64,000 bases of DNA. Source: Enterococcus durans NBRC 100479 = LMG 10746 (GTDB lineage Bacteria; Bacillota; Bacilli; Lactobacillales; Enterococcaceae). The stretch spans positions 1 to 64,000 of the forward strand of contig NZ_BCQB01000005.1 in assembly GCF_001544215.1 (NCBI RefSeq). The letters run 5' to 3'. The notes under the pieces were generated by a model that was not told the origin of the DNA, ran no database searches, and saw nothing but the letters and a program-made list of their open reading frames with translations. A program made the translations under genes and the position numbers. Positions 36,544 to 46,044 of the stretch are shown here, in pieces. Positions within the stretch are counted from its first letter, which is position 1; every line of letters begins with the position of its first letter.

Positions 36544-36865
36544 CCAATCTCACCTCCATGATAGATGGATAAGTATAATAGCTGTCGAGTTTAACATAAC
36601 GCCAACGAATCTGCAGATATTTTTCCATAGGCAGATCATTAGGTTTGATCCAACCAAAAGATAAGATGGGTGAACTAATTGCCATCAAACCGATACCGAG
36701 ATCATCAATAGAAAATTGCCAAGTAAAATGATTCAAAAGACCGACGATTAGCGTAATACTCAAGGTTATCATCATTGATATAAATTGTCTTAATGAAAAT
36801 CCAAAAAACAGCTTTTCTTTGTATAGCAAAATTTCTTTTCTAACCGGGACCTCAATTGCTATCAT
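36482..36865 (-). CDS. PrgI/VirB3-like membrane protein
   Basis: About 127 residues from the ATG at 36865 (AGGAGG five bases upstream). Two close membrane helices lie at about 28-50 and 55-75, after a charged start (EVPVRKEILLYKEKLFFGFSLRQ) and before the signature GWIKPNDLPMEKYLQIRWRY. This matches the PrgI family found directly ahead of VirB4-type ATPases in Gram-positive conjugation modules. It overlaps the VirB4-like gene by 62 bases. Confidence 0.85.
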   Translation of the reverse strand: MIAIEVPVRKEILLYKEKLFFGFSLRQFISMMITLSITLIVGLLNHFTWQFSIDDLGIGLMAISSPILSFGWIKPNDLPMEKYLQIRWRYVKLDSYYTYPSIMEVRLDETLAKKETKRSKKYTEYSN

Positions 36866-36887
36866 TCTCACCTCCTACTGCAGTCTA

Positions 36888-37721
36888 TCAAGCGACAGCC
36901 ATTATCGCCTTCGCCCACTTGTTCGTATAGAATAAACTGATGCATAAAGTCAAACAATTCCCCGAGATGATACAGATGACAGTGATCAATCCTTGGCGTT
37001 CTTGAATTGAAAAAAGGGTTTGTACCAACAGTGGATAAAAACTCAGTACCATGAACAATAAGACACCTTGTAACGAAGCGGCACAGATCATTCGAAAAAA
37101 ATTTTTACCGATCTGATTGATTTCTTCATGAATAAACGTCACTAAAATTATAGGAGAAAGACTAAAGTAGAAATACAGCTCAAAAAAACGCAAAAATACA
37201 ACGATTTTTGTCATGATATTTGTCAGTAGAGATAAGACTAAGGGAATGAATAACAGTAGTAAAAGCGTTAGTTTCTCAAAAAAATTCATTGCTTGTTCTT
37301 GCTCCATGATCAAGGAGAAATCAACTACTTGGTCCATCTCAGCTTGTATGCCTAGCTCACCGATCCCAACATTGATGATTGTACTAATACCAACAATCGC
37401 ATGGATAAACACGGTTAAATTCCGCATCACCAATAAACTGAGCCCTAATTTTAAAAAAAGTGGTAGGAATAATTCGAATCCTCCGAATGCCGAATAATTA
37501 CTATAAATTTTTTGAGCAATCTGATGGAATTCTAAAAGCAATAAAAAGCCTAAGACCGAATAGGCAATAGGCTTCACCACAATATCCATGATCAGCAAAC
37601 TATAGTGATAAATATCTGGTAAGTAGGTCTCTAGATTTTGTACTAATACACTTTGGGGATCATTTGAAAAATTCAACTGTTCTGCAATCGTCTTTAAAAC
37701 AAACTCGATGGCTCTATCCAT
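36888..37721 (-). CDS. VirB6/TrbL-like polytopic channel protein
   Basis: A 277-residue integral membrane protein with about six spans (near 50-65, 85-105, 155-180, 190-205, 215-240 and 245-268). Size, topology and place between the small Maff2-like gene and PrgI match the VirB6/TrbL component that forms the inner channel in Tn1549-type conjugation modules. GGGGAGGAG lies 14 bases before the ATG, rather far. No lesion seen. Confidence 0.78.
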   Translation of the reverse strand: MDRAIEFVLKTIAEQLNFSNDPQSVLVQNLETYLPDIYHYSLLIMDIVVKPIAYSVLGFLLLLEFHQIAQKIYSNYSAFGGFELFLPLFLKLGLSLLVMRNLTVFIHAIVGISTIINVGIGELGIQAEMDQVVDFSLIMEQEQAMNFFEKLTLLLLLFIPLVLSLLTNIMTKIVVFLRFFELYFYFSLSPIILVTFIHEEINQIGKNFFRMICAASLQGVLLFMVLSFYPLLVQTLFSIQERQGLITVICIISGNCLTLCISLFYTNKWAKAIMAVA

Positions 37722-37743
37722 GAATAATGCGTTGCTCCTCCCC

Positions 37744-37947
37744 TTATATCGAAATCGTTGCTATCCAAGAACCTGCTGCGAGAATCACTGCACCGCCAAC
37801 AATTTGAAAGATAGCTTGTTGCATTGCTGGGCCGTTATGTTCTTTGATCGACATGCCTAGTTGGATGATCCCCCATACAGTAAGTAAACTTCCAGAACCA
37901 AGTATTCCTTTGGAAAACAATGCCATTGCCTGTTCAAAATAGTCCAT
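37744..37947 (-). CDS. Maff2/VirB2-like small membrane protein
   Basis: 67 residues from the ATG at 37947, which has GGGGGAG six bases upstream and follows the stop of the Ig-like gene by two bases. Two hydrophobic helices (about 14-30 and 40-64) flank a short polar loop (EHNGPAMQQ). Such two-helix proteins (Maff2 family, pilin-like VirB2 analogues) occur immediately before VirB6-like genes in clostridial and enterococcal conjugative elements. The longer frame from 37983 overlaps the upstream gene and is not needed. Confidence 0.75.
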   Translation of the reverse strand: MDYFEQAMALFSKGILGSGSLLTVWGIIQLGMSIKEHNGPAMQQAIFQIVGGAVILAAGSWIATISI

Positions 37948-37948
37948 C

Positions 37949-39599
37949 TCACTCCCCCGTTTCCATATTTTCTTCTGTTGCAAGAACCTTTAATTGATAA
38001 TTGGTCGTTACACGTTCAAAAGAGTCTCTGACACTTAAATACACGAGATACGTACCAGGTAAAGTACTATTGAATGTCCCGCTTACTTCTATTTCTGGAA
38101 GTAGCTTTTCTTCCTTGTCATGAACTGTGATCCCTGCTAATGGATCAAATGCTTCACCTACAACCATTTCTCGGTCCTTTACACCTAAAAAAACAGGTGG
38201 TTCATTAATTACAGTGATCACTCCGTATGCTTTCGAAGATTTTCCATTCGTATCCGTCACCTGAAGTAAAACACGGTATTCACCTAGTTCACTGGTCTTG
38301 ACTCCATGAATCTTCATCTACCTCAACAGTTAGTTTTTTTTCGGAGTCTTCACGATCTGAAACAATCACTTGTGCCAAATAAGCTTCTTTCGATAGTTGT
38401 GAAAAAACATTCACTTTCATATCTGCTTGGATGATCTCAGGTGCCTCATTTGTTATGGTGACTTCAACTATTTTTTCCACTGCCAGCTTTCCATATTGAT
38501 CCTTTACGTTGCCGATTTTAAAATAATAGATGCCTTCTTTATTTGGGATGAAATTAGTTTCAACAATATTGGTTTCATTCAATGGGATGTTTCCATCTTC
38601 TGCATCCGTTACTTCCACATAATTGAAGATGTTGAATGACTCGTTGATCACCTGCTCGATTACGACAGGTGCTGAAATGATTGGTGCATCATTGACTACC
38701 CGTATTTCTACATGGGCCACATGTTGTGCACCATGTCGATCTTTCACCGTATAGATCACTTCGTACTCGCCTTCAACAGTTGTATCTAGATTTGTTTCAA
38801 CGTGAATAGCGGAAGTCAGATCTCCTTCTTCGTTATCAGATGCGAAGACTCCTTTTCTTAAATCCAGTGGTTGACCTATTTTTTGAAACAAAAGTGGCTG
38901 TTCAACCGTTATTTTTGGTATGCTATTGATCATGATAGTGAATTCACTTGTCGTTACAAGTCCTTTAGAATCGGTGACTTGGATACGCACCTGTTGTTCA
39001 CCAGGTATGGATGTATCCACATTGGTGTAACTGACGTTAGGAAACGGATCGCTCCCGTGAATGATCGTGAAATAGTTAGAAGGCTCAAAGAAACTATGTT
39101 GTTCGACAACGAGATAGGCCGAATGGAGGTTTAGTTTAGCTGCTTGCCACATTGTGGTGACAGAGTCATCTTTATTATTGACTCTAGATTCGAGTGGCTG
39201 AGATAGCGGATTTGATTGCTCATTAATAGTACTTTCTGATTGAACAACTTTCTTTTTTTCTTTTACAAGCATCGTGGTAAAATGCTCAGTTGTATTCTCT
39301 AATTGCCGAATATCAGGCTTACTTTGCTCTGTTACTTGATCGATTGATGCAAAGTGTTCGATTACTGAAGAAACAGGATCCTGTTTTTCTTCTATCGTTT
39401 CGTTTTCCGTTGTCTCTTTTTTTGTCGTTGTTAAAACGCCAGTAATTTGCTTTTCAACAGATTGTTCTTGGTGGTGCTTTGCATTGATCATGTGACAGCT
39501 TCCTAATCCGATTAACCATCCACACAGTGTACTGATAAAAATATAATAGTTCTTTCTTGTTGTTTTTTCAGATCGACTAGCTAAGAGCAACTTTTTCAT
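37949..39599 (-). pseudogene. membrane-anchored Ig-like-repeat surface protein, frameshifted
   Basis: The first frame (436 codons from 39599) has an N-terminal signal/anchor helix near 18-38, a Thr/Glu-rich linker, and a series of DUF5011-like Ig repeats (VRIQVTDSKGLVTTSEFTI, YEVIYTVKDRHGAQHVAHV and others). It ends abruptly after TVEVDEDSWSQDQ. A second frame, overlapping from 38317, continues exactly where the repeat should go on (HGVKTSELGEYRVLLQVTD...) and adds one more repeat to a stop at 37949. A one-base insertion near 38312 explains both. No LPXTG is seen, so anchoring is by the N-terminal helix. Confidence 0.75.
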
Positions 39600-39635
39600 T
39601 TATTGTCTAACACCCTTTCTTGGTCTCTTGAGCAA

Positions 39636-42600
39636 TTAATTACTTTTCTTTCGTTGACCATAGATTCGACTACTAACCAAAGCAACGAGTCCAACTCCTA
39701 TGAATGTGACTATCAATGATCTAGTATCACCAGTTTTAGGTAACATCGGTTGTTCTTTTTTAGGCTCTTTTACTTTTTTCATTTGGATTGTTTGCTCTTT
39801 GTTTGTCAGATCATCTTCACGAGCCACCTCATTCTTTTTTTCCTCTTCATAGTAAAAGATGTGGGTCGCTGTCAGCTGCTCCCCATCCTTCAATGCATTT
39901 GCTTTTAATTCAAGAAGTACTTCAAAGGTATCTTCTTTACTTTGCGCTGTGTAGGTAGATACATTTTCACTGATGACTTGACCATTTTTAGTATTTTTAT
40001 ATCGTGTGACCACTGTATACATATGACCGATCTCAAGCCCTTCTCCTTTTATCCAGACCATATCTTTCAAACGATTGGTTACTGTTGGATCGATTTCCTT
40101 TTTGCCATACGCATCAGTAAATAAGGAAGAAATCACTAATTCTTCACGCTCATTATAGGCTTCTAGAACGATCCATTCGCCATCTTTTTCTACAGTGATC
40201 GAAAAATCTAATGCCGCTTCTAAGGGGAGATACCCTTCAAGGGGTTCTGATTCTATAAATTTATACTTTCCATAAGGCAATGATTCTACTTCTATTTTTC
40301 CATCTTTATCTGTGGCATACTCACCCATCAATATTTCTTTCGTTTCCTCATCCTGCTCGATTTTATACAATTCAAATAGGACATTTTTTAAGGGGCGGTC
40401 ATTTAATCGGTCACGTTTGATCACTCTGATAGGTTGACGTGCTAGTCGATTCGGTACCTCTAATCGAATGAGTGGATTCGTCTCATTTTCAGTGATACTG
40501 AAAATGATGGGGTTCTCTAATGGTAGATATCCTTCTGGTGCCTTGATTTCATGAAGTTCGTAACGTTCATTTCCCCATGGTAAACTGTCAGTTGTCAGAA
40601 CTTCTCCTTTTATATTCGTTTCAAAAATGGTTGTACTTTCAGTATCATTTGGTTTTTGCATAGAGACAAATGCCTCTTTACCATCATCTGCCCAAGTATC
40701 GAAGATTTTAAATTGCGCACCTGCATACGGAATCGCTTCTCCTGTATCCTCATCTACTTTGATGATATGTAACCGGGATTCAATGATTTTATCTTCTAAA
40801 AAGAAAAAATGTGTATAGCCATCTTCTGTAACAACTACCTCAAATGGTTCAATCAACAAATAACCATCTACCCCCTTTGTTTCTTCGACGATATAGCGAT
40901 CGTAAGGGAGAGCCTCAAACTTAAAATACCCATTTTCTTGCGTCGTTTCCACATACTTCTTTCCTGTTGTTTGGGACGTTGCGGTTAATTTCACACCTGC
41001 CAGTGGTGGCTTGATCCCACGATCTTCTGTCAACAATTGATGTAAATTTTCCAGAACCGTACGTGGTATCAACGGACGAGATCCAAATTTATAGCCTTCG
41101 ATATGCCCTTTGATGACACGATTTTTCACCGTTTTGCTATGGATAGCGACTGTTTCATTTTGCCCAGCATACGTGAGGTGTACGGTATACTTTGTGGGAT
41201 CAAGAGTATAGCCTTTAGGAGCTTCGATTTCTTGTAGTGTATACGTACCTAGTTTCAACGCTTTTATTTGCCCTTGGACGATTCCTTCCGTTTCTTCCAT
41301 TGTTATTTGCCCCACAGTTTCTCCTTGGCCATTTGTTAATTCATAAACAGCGCCAATAAGCTGTGCCGCTCCTTGTGGGGTATTGCCAGTTTCTTCATCT
41401 TCTTTGATCACTCGTAGATTTGCTAGTTGCTCTTGGTTATCCTTGATGATAGTCGTTGTTTCATTTGCTTTGATCGTCATTGTGTGTGGTGTCGTATCCA
41501 AAATGTACCCATCTGGCGCTTTGATTTCTTGTATCGTCACTTTTGTATCTACTAACAACTCATTCCAAGTAGCTTAGCCATCGGCATTGGTCATGATTTC
41601 TTGTACTTGACCAGTTGAAGTCGCAAAACGAAAAACGGCACCTGCCAGTGGTTGCTTCGTAGTTTCATCTACTTTGCGAACACGGGCATTGCCGTTTTTC
41701 ATGACATTTACAGTTAAACTTATCTTCGTTAAATCATTTATTCTTCCTACCATCATATTTTGCGTATAAGGATGCTGGTAAATCAGTGGTATTCCACGGT
41801 AACTACTAGCAATGGCATAGTGAAAATCGATATTTCCGGATTTGTTTGCTTCCTTGGTCGCTGTGACCGTCAATTGATTTCCTTGCTTGTTTACCATAAG
41901 TCCTGGGGCTATAGCAGAAGGAGAGGATTCATAATTACTAAAAGACCCCGTCGTATCTAAAATCGTCTTGCTTTCGCCGACTTTCAATTCAACTATTTGG
42001 CGATCAAAACTTGGTTTGACAAAAAATTTATTGACGTTTGTCATCACACTTGCTTTAAATGTTTGGTAGTCTGCCATCGTAAATACTCCCGAAATACTGG
42101 TTGGATAAATTCCTTGCTGTTCCCAAGCTAAAATTTGAGTCATCAATTCTTTTTGCAGTGTATGTCCAGTGACGATGATCCCATAATAGGTGACCAAGGA
42201 GATTTTCTTCAGTTGTTCAGTATTTTGCGGGGATACTGTGTATCCCCCATTATTTCCTATGCTAAGTGCTGCTCCTTGCTCGATGCATAGTGCAATCTCG
42301 CCATTTACTCGTTTTCCATACCAGCCATACTCGCGACCGCCATTGGATAAGTAAATATCGATATTTGCAATGTGTGCATTGGGATCTACATGTATGATTT
42401 GATTATCCCGAGTGTCTATTCTTCCGAACTTATCGTGAATCGAAGAGTGGATATAGTTGGAAGGAACTGTCGTATACAGTTTACCGTTTTCTTGTTGCAT
42501 CAATTGGTTTTCCAGCAAAAAAGTTGTTTGCTGTTCTTTTTCATCTGTCATTTTTTCTAACGCTATAATTGAGGAACTTCCGAGAATGGAAGGAATCAGT

Positions 42601-42650
42601 AAACTAATCAGAATAAGCAATCGGAAACAAAACTGTCTATTTTTCTTCAT
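39636..42650 (-). pseudogene. thioester-domain LPXTG adhesin split by an in-frame TAA
   Basis: One frame of about 1005 codons interrupted by TAA at codon 359 (41574-41576), in the sequence ADG-stop-ATWNELLVDTK. The N-terminal half has a signal peptide (1-30) and a thioester domain: Cys122 in LCIEQG and Gln172 in TQILAWEQ, the pair that forms the reactive internal thioester. The rest holds SpaA/Cna-B type repeats (IQEIKAPDGYIL, LQEIEAPKGYTL, HEIKAPEGYLPLENP), and the C terminus has the sortase motif LPKTGD, a helix and a basic tail. AAA to TAA would be a single change. An independent TTG start after the stop would give an unsecreted fragment. Confidence 0.88.
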
Positions 42651-42729
42651 TGAATCACTCCCGTTATCATTGATTGATAAGTTTGTTTTATAAATTAGGT
42701 TCCTTTAACTTGTGAAATTGCACTCTCAC

Positions 42730-42930
42730 TTAACGAACTAGTCGGATCACATAGCCTTTTTTACACCGTTCATAGCGTAAGATCCCACTTTTTTGGACTT
42801 GATTGATCAGCTTTGCTTTACTGCCCGTTGACCAACCTTCTTTATGAACAGATCGTTCATACTCAGATAAACTGATGGTTTTTCTTTTACCACTACGCAT
42901 GAATGCTATCAACTGCTGTATTTCAGTCAT
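42730..42930 (-). CDS. small basic hypothetical protein, possible winged helix
   Basis: 66 residues from the ATG at 42930, with AAGGAAG six bases upstream. Rich in Lys/Arg; helix-turn-helix-like alternation (MTEIQQLIAFMRSG, LSEYERSVHKEGWSTGSKAKLINQVQKSGILRYERC). It could be a small DNA-binding regulator of the block. Not recognised. Confidence 0.5.
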   Translation of the reverse strand: MTEIQQLIAFMRSGKRKTISLSEYERSVHKEGWSTGSKAKLINQVQKSGILRYERCKKGYVIRLVR

Positions 42931-42993
42931 ATTCAACTTCCTTTTCAGCATTTTGGCATAGACACTTTTTGGATAAATGCCAACCTGACTATT

Positions 42994-43239
42994 TTAGGGA
43001 ATAGACAACCAGTGACACGAATAAACCTTGAGAAAAACAAACGTAAGAAATCCTTCTTCAAACAAATAGCTATCACTAGCAATTATTTGCTCCATTTTCA
43101 CCAATCGTTTATAAGGACACTTGATCTGCCAGTTTACCATCACTGACAGTACTGCCTTTTTAGTGAGCACCAACATGGATTGACAGTCAATCATCCACAT
43201 CTCATCGTATCTGATACGAATGATGCTCTTTTTATGCAA
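42994..43239 (-). CDS. hypothetical small protein, doubtful
   Basis: An 81-codon frame starting with TTG, without a clear ribosome site. It lies between two small genes of the same strand, in a different frame from the gene before it. Composition is protein-like (LVKMEQIIASDSYLFEEGFLTF) but I recognise nothing. It may be the 3' part of a frame broken near 43250. Confidence 0.3.
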   Translation of the reverse strand: MHKKSIIRIRYDEMWMIDCQSMLVLTKKAVLSVMVNWQIKCPYKRLVKMEQIIASDSYLFEEGFLTFVFLKVYSCHWLSIP

Positions 43240-43262
43240 TTTTCAAAGAACAGACTAGGAAA

Positions 43263-43517
43263 TCACCAAGATTTCACTTTAAGCGGTCTCTCTGTGTACT
43301 GCAATGCTTGTGTCGGATTCATTCTTTTGGCAAAAATCATCCCTCCTGAAGACACGGCTGTTTTAATGTGCCGATAAAGTTTATAATCAGGCAGCTCCTG
43401 TTTTGTTTCACGATCAATAAAGTAACCATTTCCTAAATTGGCCCAAGTAGAACCATTAAATAAACGGACAGTTAATGCTTTACTTCGAATAGCTTTTTTC
43501 GAACAGATCCTTAACAC
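43263..43517 (-). CDS. small hypothetical protein, first gene of the surface/T4SS block
   Basis: 84 residues from a GTG at 43517, preceded by GAGGAGG with normal spacing, so translation looks real. Basic, no membrane segment; contains ALTVRLFNGSTWANLGNGYFIDRETKQELPDYKL. It is the most upstream gene of the 30.5-43.5 kb block, right after the terminator of the ribose operon. Family not recognised. Confidence 0.55.
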   Translation of the reverse strand: MLRICSKKAIRSKALTVRLFNGSTWANLGNGYFIDRETKQELPDYKLYRHIKTAVSSGGMIFAKRMNPTQALQYTERPLKVKSW

Positions 43518-43564
43518 ATATATCCCTCCTCACTCTATAGTTACGAATTAATTGAGATTCTTCC

Positions 43565-43625
43565 AAAAAAAAAGGAAAGAGTTCACATCGCTTTGAACAA
43601 GCAACGTGCACTCTTCCTTCTTTTT
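43565..43625 (-). terminator. terminator of the ribose operon
   Basis: On the minus strand AAGGAAGAGTGCAC pairs with GTGAACTCTTTCCTT around a loop containing GCTTGTTCAAAGC, followed by nine T. It isolates the ribose operon from the downstream block. Confidence 0.85.
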
Positions 43626-43646
43626 AATGTGAATTTATTTCTTCGA

Positions 43647-44534
43647 TCAAATCAATACAGTGATAGTAGCTGCTGCTAAAATCAACACGAGACCAATAAC
43701 TGTAATTGTCATTTCTTTTTTCGTTTTCTTTTGTCCTAAGAACCAAATACCCGTTAAAGTAGCTAATACAACAGATGTTTGTGATAGAATAAAGCCAGTA
43801 GCTAAACCATTCATATCAGGTTGAGCAGAGATAAGATAAGTCAATGCAGCAAAGGCAAAGAAGAAACCAGAAAAGATATGTTTATAAGAAACTACTTCAG
43901 TAAACGCTGATTTTTCGTTCCCTTTGAAACTTAAAACTGCTGTGTAGACTACTGCGACTAGCACCATTCCGATTGCTTGTGGTAAGAAGGCATGCATCCC
44001 GTCAATCGAAGTTGCTTGAGGTGCAGCTGAGTAAGCCCAATAACCAATTTCCCCTATAGCCAACAATAGAACTGCTTTTTTCAACAAATTGCTGTTTTCT
44101 TTATCTTTCTTTTCTGACCATATTGTCATCCAAGCACCTAAAATGATCAATACTAAAGCAAATGCACCAAGTAATTTTGCTGTAGTTCCTGGCCAGTTAC
44201 CTAACGCAAACACACCCCATAAAGATGCACCTAGCAGTTGAAAGGCGGTCGTGATCGGCATTGCACGAGAAGAACCAATCAATGTGAATGACTGGAAGGT
44301 GATGATTTGTGCCGTTGCCCAGCCAACACCTGATAAGATCGAAAAGACTAAATCCATTCCTGTAGGTAAACCTATTCCTTTTATTGCTGCAAAAACGATT
44401 GCAAAAATCAGTGTTCCTATAGTAGAGCCTAAAATTTGGTTGACTGGACGACCGCCAAGCTTAGAAGCAATCGTCGGGTATAATCCCCAACCTAACAGAG
44501 GTCCTAATCCAATTAAAAGTGCTGTCGCATTCAT
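43647..44534 (-). CDS. rbsU: ribose uptake protein RbsU (GRP/DMT family)
   Basis: A 295-residue integral membrane protein with ten helices of the glucose/ribose porter (GRP) type, with paired repeats and the signature GWGLYPTIASKLGGRPVNQILG near the N terminus. Last gene of rbsK-rbsD-rbsU, 21 bases after rbsD, so ribose is the expected substrate. It replaces the RbsACB ABC importer used elsewhere. Confidence 0.9.
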   Translation of the reverse strand: MNATALLIGLGPLLGWGLYPTIASKLGGRPVNQILGSTIGTLIFAIVFAAIKGIGLPTGMDLVFSILSGVGWATAQIITFQSFTLIGSSRAMPITTAFQLLGASLWGVFALGNWPGTTAKLLGAFALVLIILGAWMTIWSEKKDKENSNLLKKAVLLLAIGEIGYWAYSAAPQATSIDGMHAFLPQAIGMVLVAVVYTAVLSFKGNEKSAFTEVVSYKHIFSGFFFAFAALTYLISAQPDMNGLATGFILSQTSVVLATLTGIWFLGQKKTKKEMTITVIGLVLILAAATITVLI

Positions 44535-44555
44535 TCTATATCCTCCTTATTTGTT

Positions 44556-44951
44556 TTAAAATACAACGCCGCTTTCAAGAATGATATTCGCGTATGGTGT
44601 CATTTCCCCTGTGCGAATAAATGCATGGCAATTATTTAGATCTGCCTTCATTTCACTATGAGGAATAAACGTAATCGGCGTTTCTGGTAATCGTTCTTTG
44701 ATTTCTGATAATACTTGAGGGTTTTCTGATTTGATTTCTTCTGCCAAGTAAATGCGCTGAACTTCTAATTCTTCTAAAACATTATTCAGTACTTGCATAA
44801 AACTTGGAATACCATTATCCACAGCTAGATCGATTTTTTCAGTAGTCATTAGTACAGGCATTCCTGCATCACCAATACTCAATTTATCAAAATGACCCAT
44901 TTGTGCGATAACTCGAGAAATATCTGAATTGATTACTTTTGACTTTTTCAT
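44556..44951 (-). CDS. rbsD: D-ribose pyranase
   Basis: Interconverts pyranose and furanose forms of ribose before phosphorylation. 131 residues, with the conserved N-terminal [22 protein letters not shown] (catalytic His in GHFD, about residue 20) and the C-terminal [19 protein letters not shown]. Typical length. Between rbsK and rbsU. Confidence 0.95.
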   Translation of the reverse strand: MKKSKVINSDISRVIAQMGHFDKLSIGDAGMPVLMTTEKIDLAVDNGIPSFMQVLNNVLEELEVQRIYLAEEIKSENPQVLSEIKERLPETPITFIPHSEMKADLNNCHAFIRTGEMTPYANIILESGVVF

Positions 44952-44969
44952 ACTAAAAACATCCTTTCT

Positions 44970-45878
44970 TTAATCCAACTCTTTTTTATAAGGAATCGAT
45001 GGTTGTGCGCCAAAACGTTGAACCGTAAGTGAGGAAGCTTTATTTCCATAACGAATTGCTTCTTCCAAATTACTAAAATCTTTTGCCAATAGACTACTCA
45101 TTGCACCAATGAATGTATCACCAGCTGCCGTTGTATCCACAGCGTTTACTTTAAACGCTTTAACGATACCATTTTTTCCATCTTTTAGCGCGTAAAAAGC
45201 TCCTTTGCTTCCAATCGTGATGATCACGACTTCTATTCCCAACGCATGAAGTTTAGATGCTGCTGCTTGTAGACTTGCTTCGTCACTGATCGTCACACCA
45301 GTTAAAATCTCTGTTTCTGTTTCATTCGGTATGATCATATCTGTTACTTTTAGTAATTCTTCTGGTACATTTTCTAATGCCGGTGCAGGATTCAAAATCG
45401 TTTTGACTCCTGCCTTCTTCGCAATCTTGAAAGCTTCAATCGTGCTTTCTACAGCGCTTTCAAATTGAGCAATGATAAAATCGCTCTTTTCGATGATTGC
45501 TTGGCTTTTTCTAACTTGTTCTGGGGTAAACGCGTTGTTTGCGCCCGCATGGATCATGATACTATTTTCACCTTGATCGTCAACGATGATATAGGCTTGA
45601 CCAGTCGCTTGGTTTTCTAATGTAGCCACACCAGTTAAATCGATTTCTTCTTGGCTTAACAGCTCACTCATTGTTTTTCCAGCTTCATCCGTTCCTACTG
45701 CTCCAATAAAATAAGTATCTGCTTCAGAACGTCTAGCGGCTACAGCTTGATTTGCTCCTTTTCCTCCACCTGCTGAAAAAGTTTCTCTTGTATGGATCGT
45801 TTCTCCAGGTTTAGGCATATGTTTTACTCGAATCGTACGGTCTAGATTGATACTACCGATAACTGTTACAGTGTTCAT
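44970..45878 (-). CDS. rbsK: ribokinase
   Basis: PfkB-family kinase phosphorylating ribose at O5. About 302 residues from the ATG at 45878, which follows GGAG; 13 codons of open frame upstream are not family-like. The sugar-site motif SAGGGKGANQAVAA (about 37-50) and the catalytic DTTAAGDTFIGA (about 245-256) are intact. First gene of the operon. Confidence 0.95.
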   Translation of the reverse strand: MNTVTVIGSINLDRTIRVKHMPKPGETIHTRETFSAGGGKGANQAVAARRSEADTYFIGAVGTDEAGKTMSELLSQEEIDLTGVATLENQATGQAYIIVDDQGENSIMIHAGANNAFTPEQVRKSQAIIEKSDFIIAQFESAVESTIEAFKIAKKAGVKTILNPAPALENVPEELLKVTDMIIPNETETEILTGVTISDEASLQAAASKLHALGIEVVIITIGSKGAFYALKDGKNGIVKAFKVNAVDTTAAGDTFIGAMSSLLAKDFSNLEEAIRYGNKASSLTVQRFGAQPSIPYKKELD

Positions 45879-45931
45879 TTTCACCACTCCATTTACATTA
45901 TAAATTAGTTCAAACACTCTTTTAACAACAA

Positions 45932-45986
45932 TTAAAACGTTTTAACTACACAAAAAGAATATACCACAGATTGAAAGTGATTTCAA
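45932..45986 (-). promoter_or_regulatory. rbs promoter with LacI-type operator and cre-like site
   Basis: The minus strand has TTGAAA (45981-45986), a 17-base spacer, and TATATT (45958-45963). A perfect palindrome TTAAAACGTTTTAA (45932-45945) lies just downstream of the -10, the typical place and CG-centred form of a LacI-family (RbsR) operator. TGAAAGTGATTTCA (45972-45985) fits the cre core with one mismatch and overlaps the -35. Confidence 0.8.
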
Positions 45987-46044
45987 GAACTCTGCTACTA
46001 AGTGTAATTTTTCGTAATTTTCTGACATAAACATACGATGAAAA

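Noticed and set aside
39636-41558. Independent SpaA-like gene starting at TTG 41558
   Set aside because: The frame is continuous with the thioester-domain gene upstream through one TAA; the proposed start has no signal peptide or ribosome site, so a split pseudogene is the better reading.
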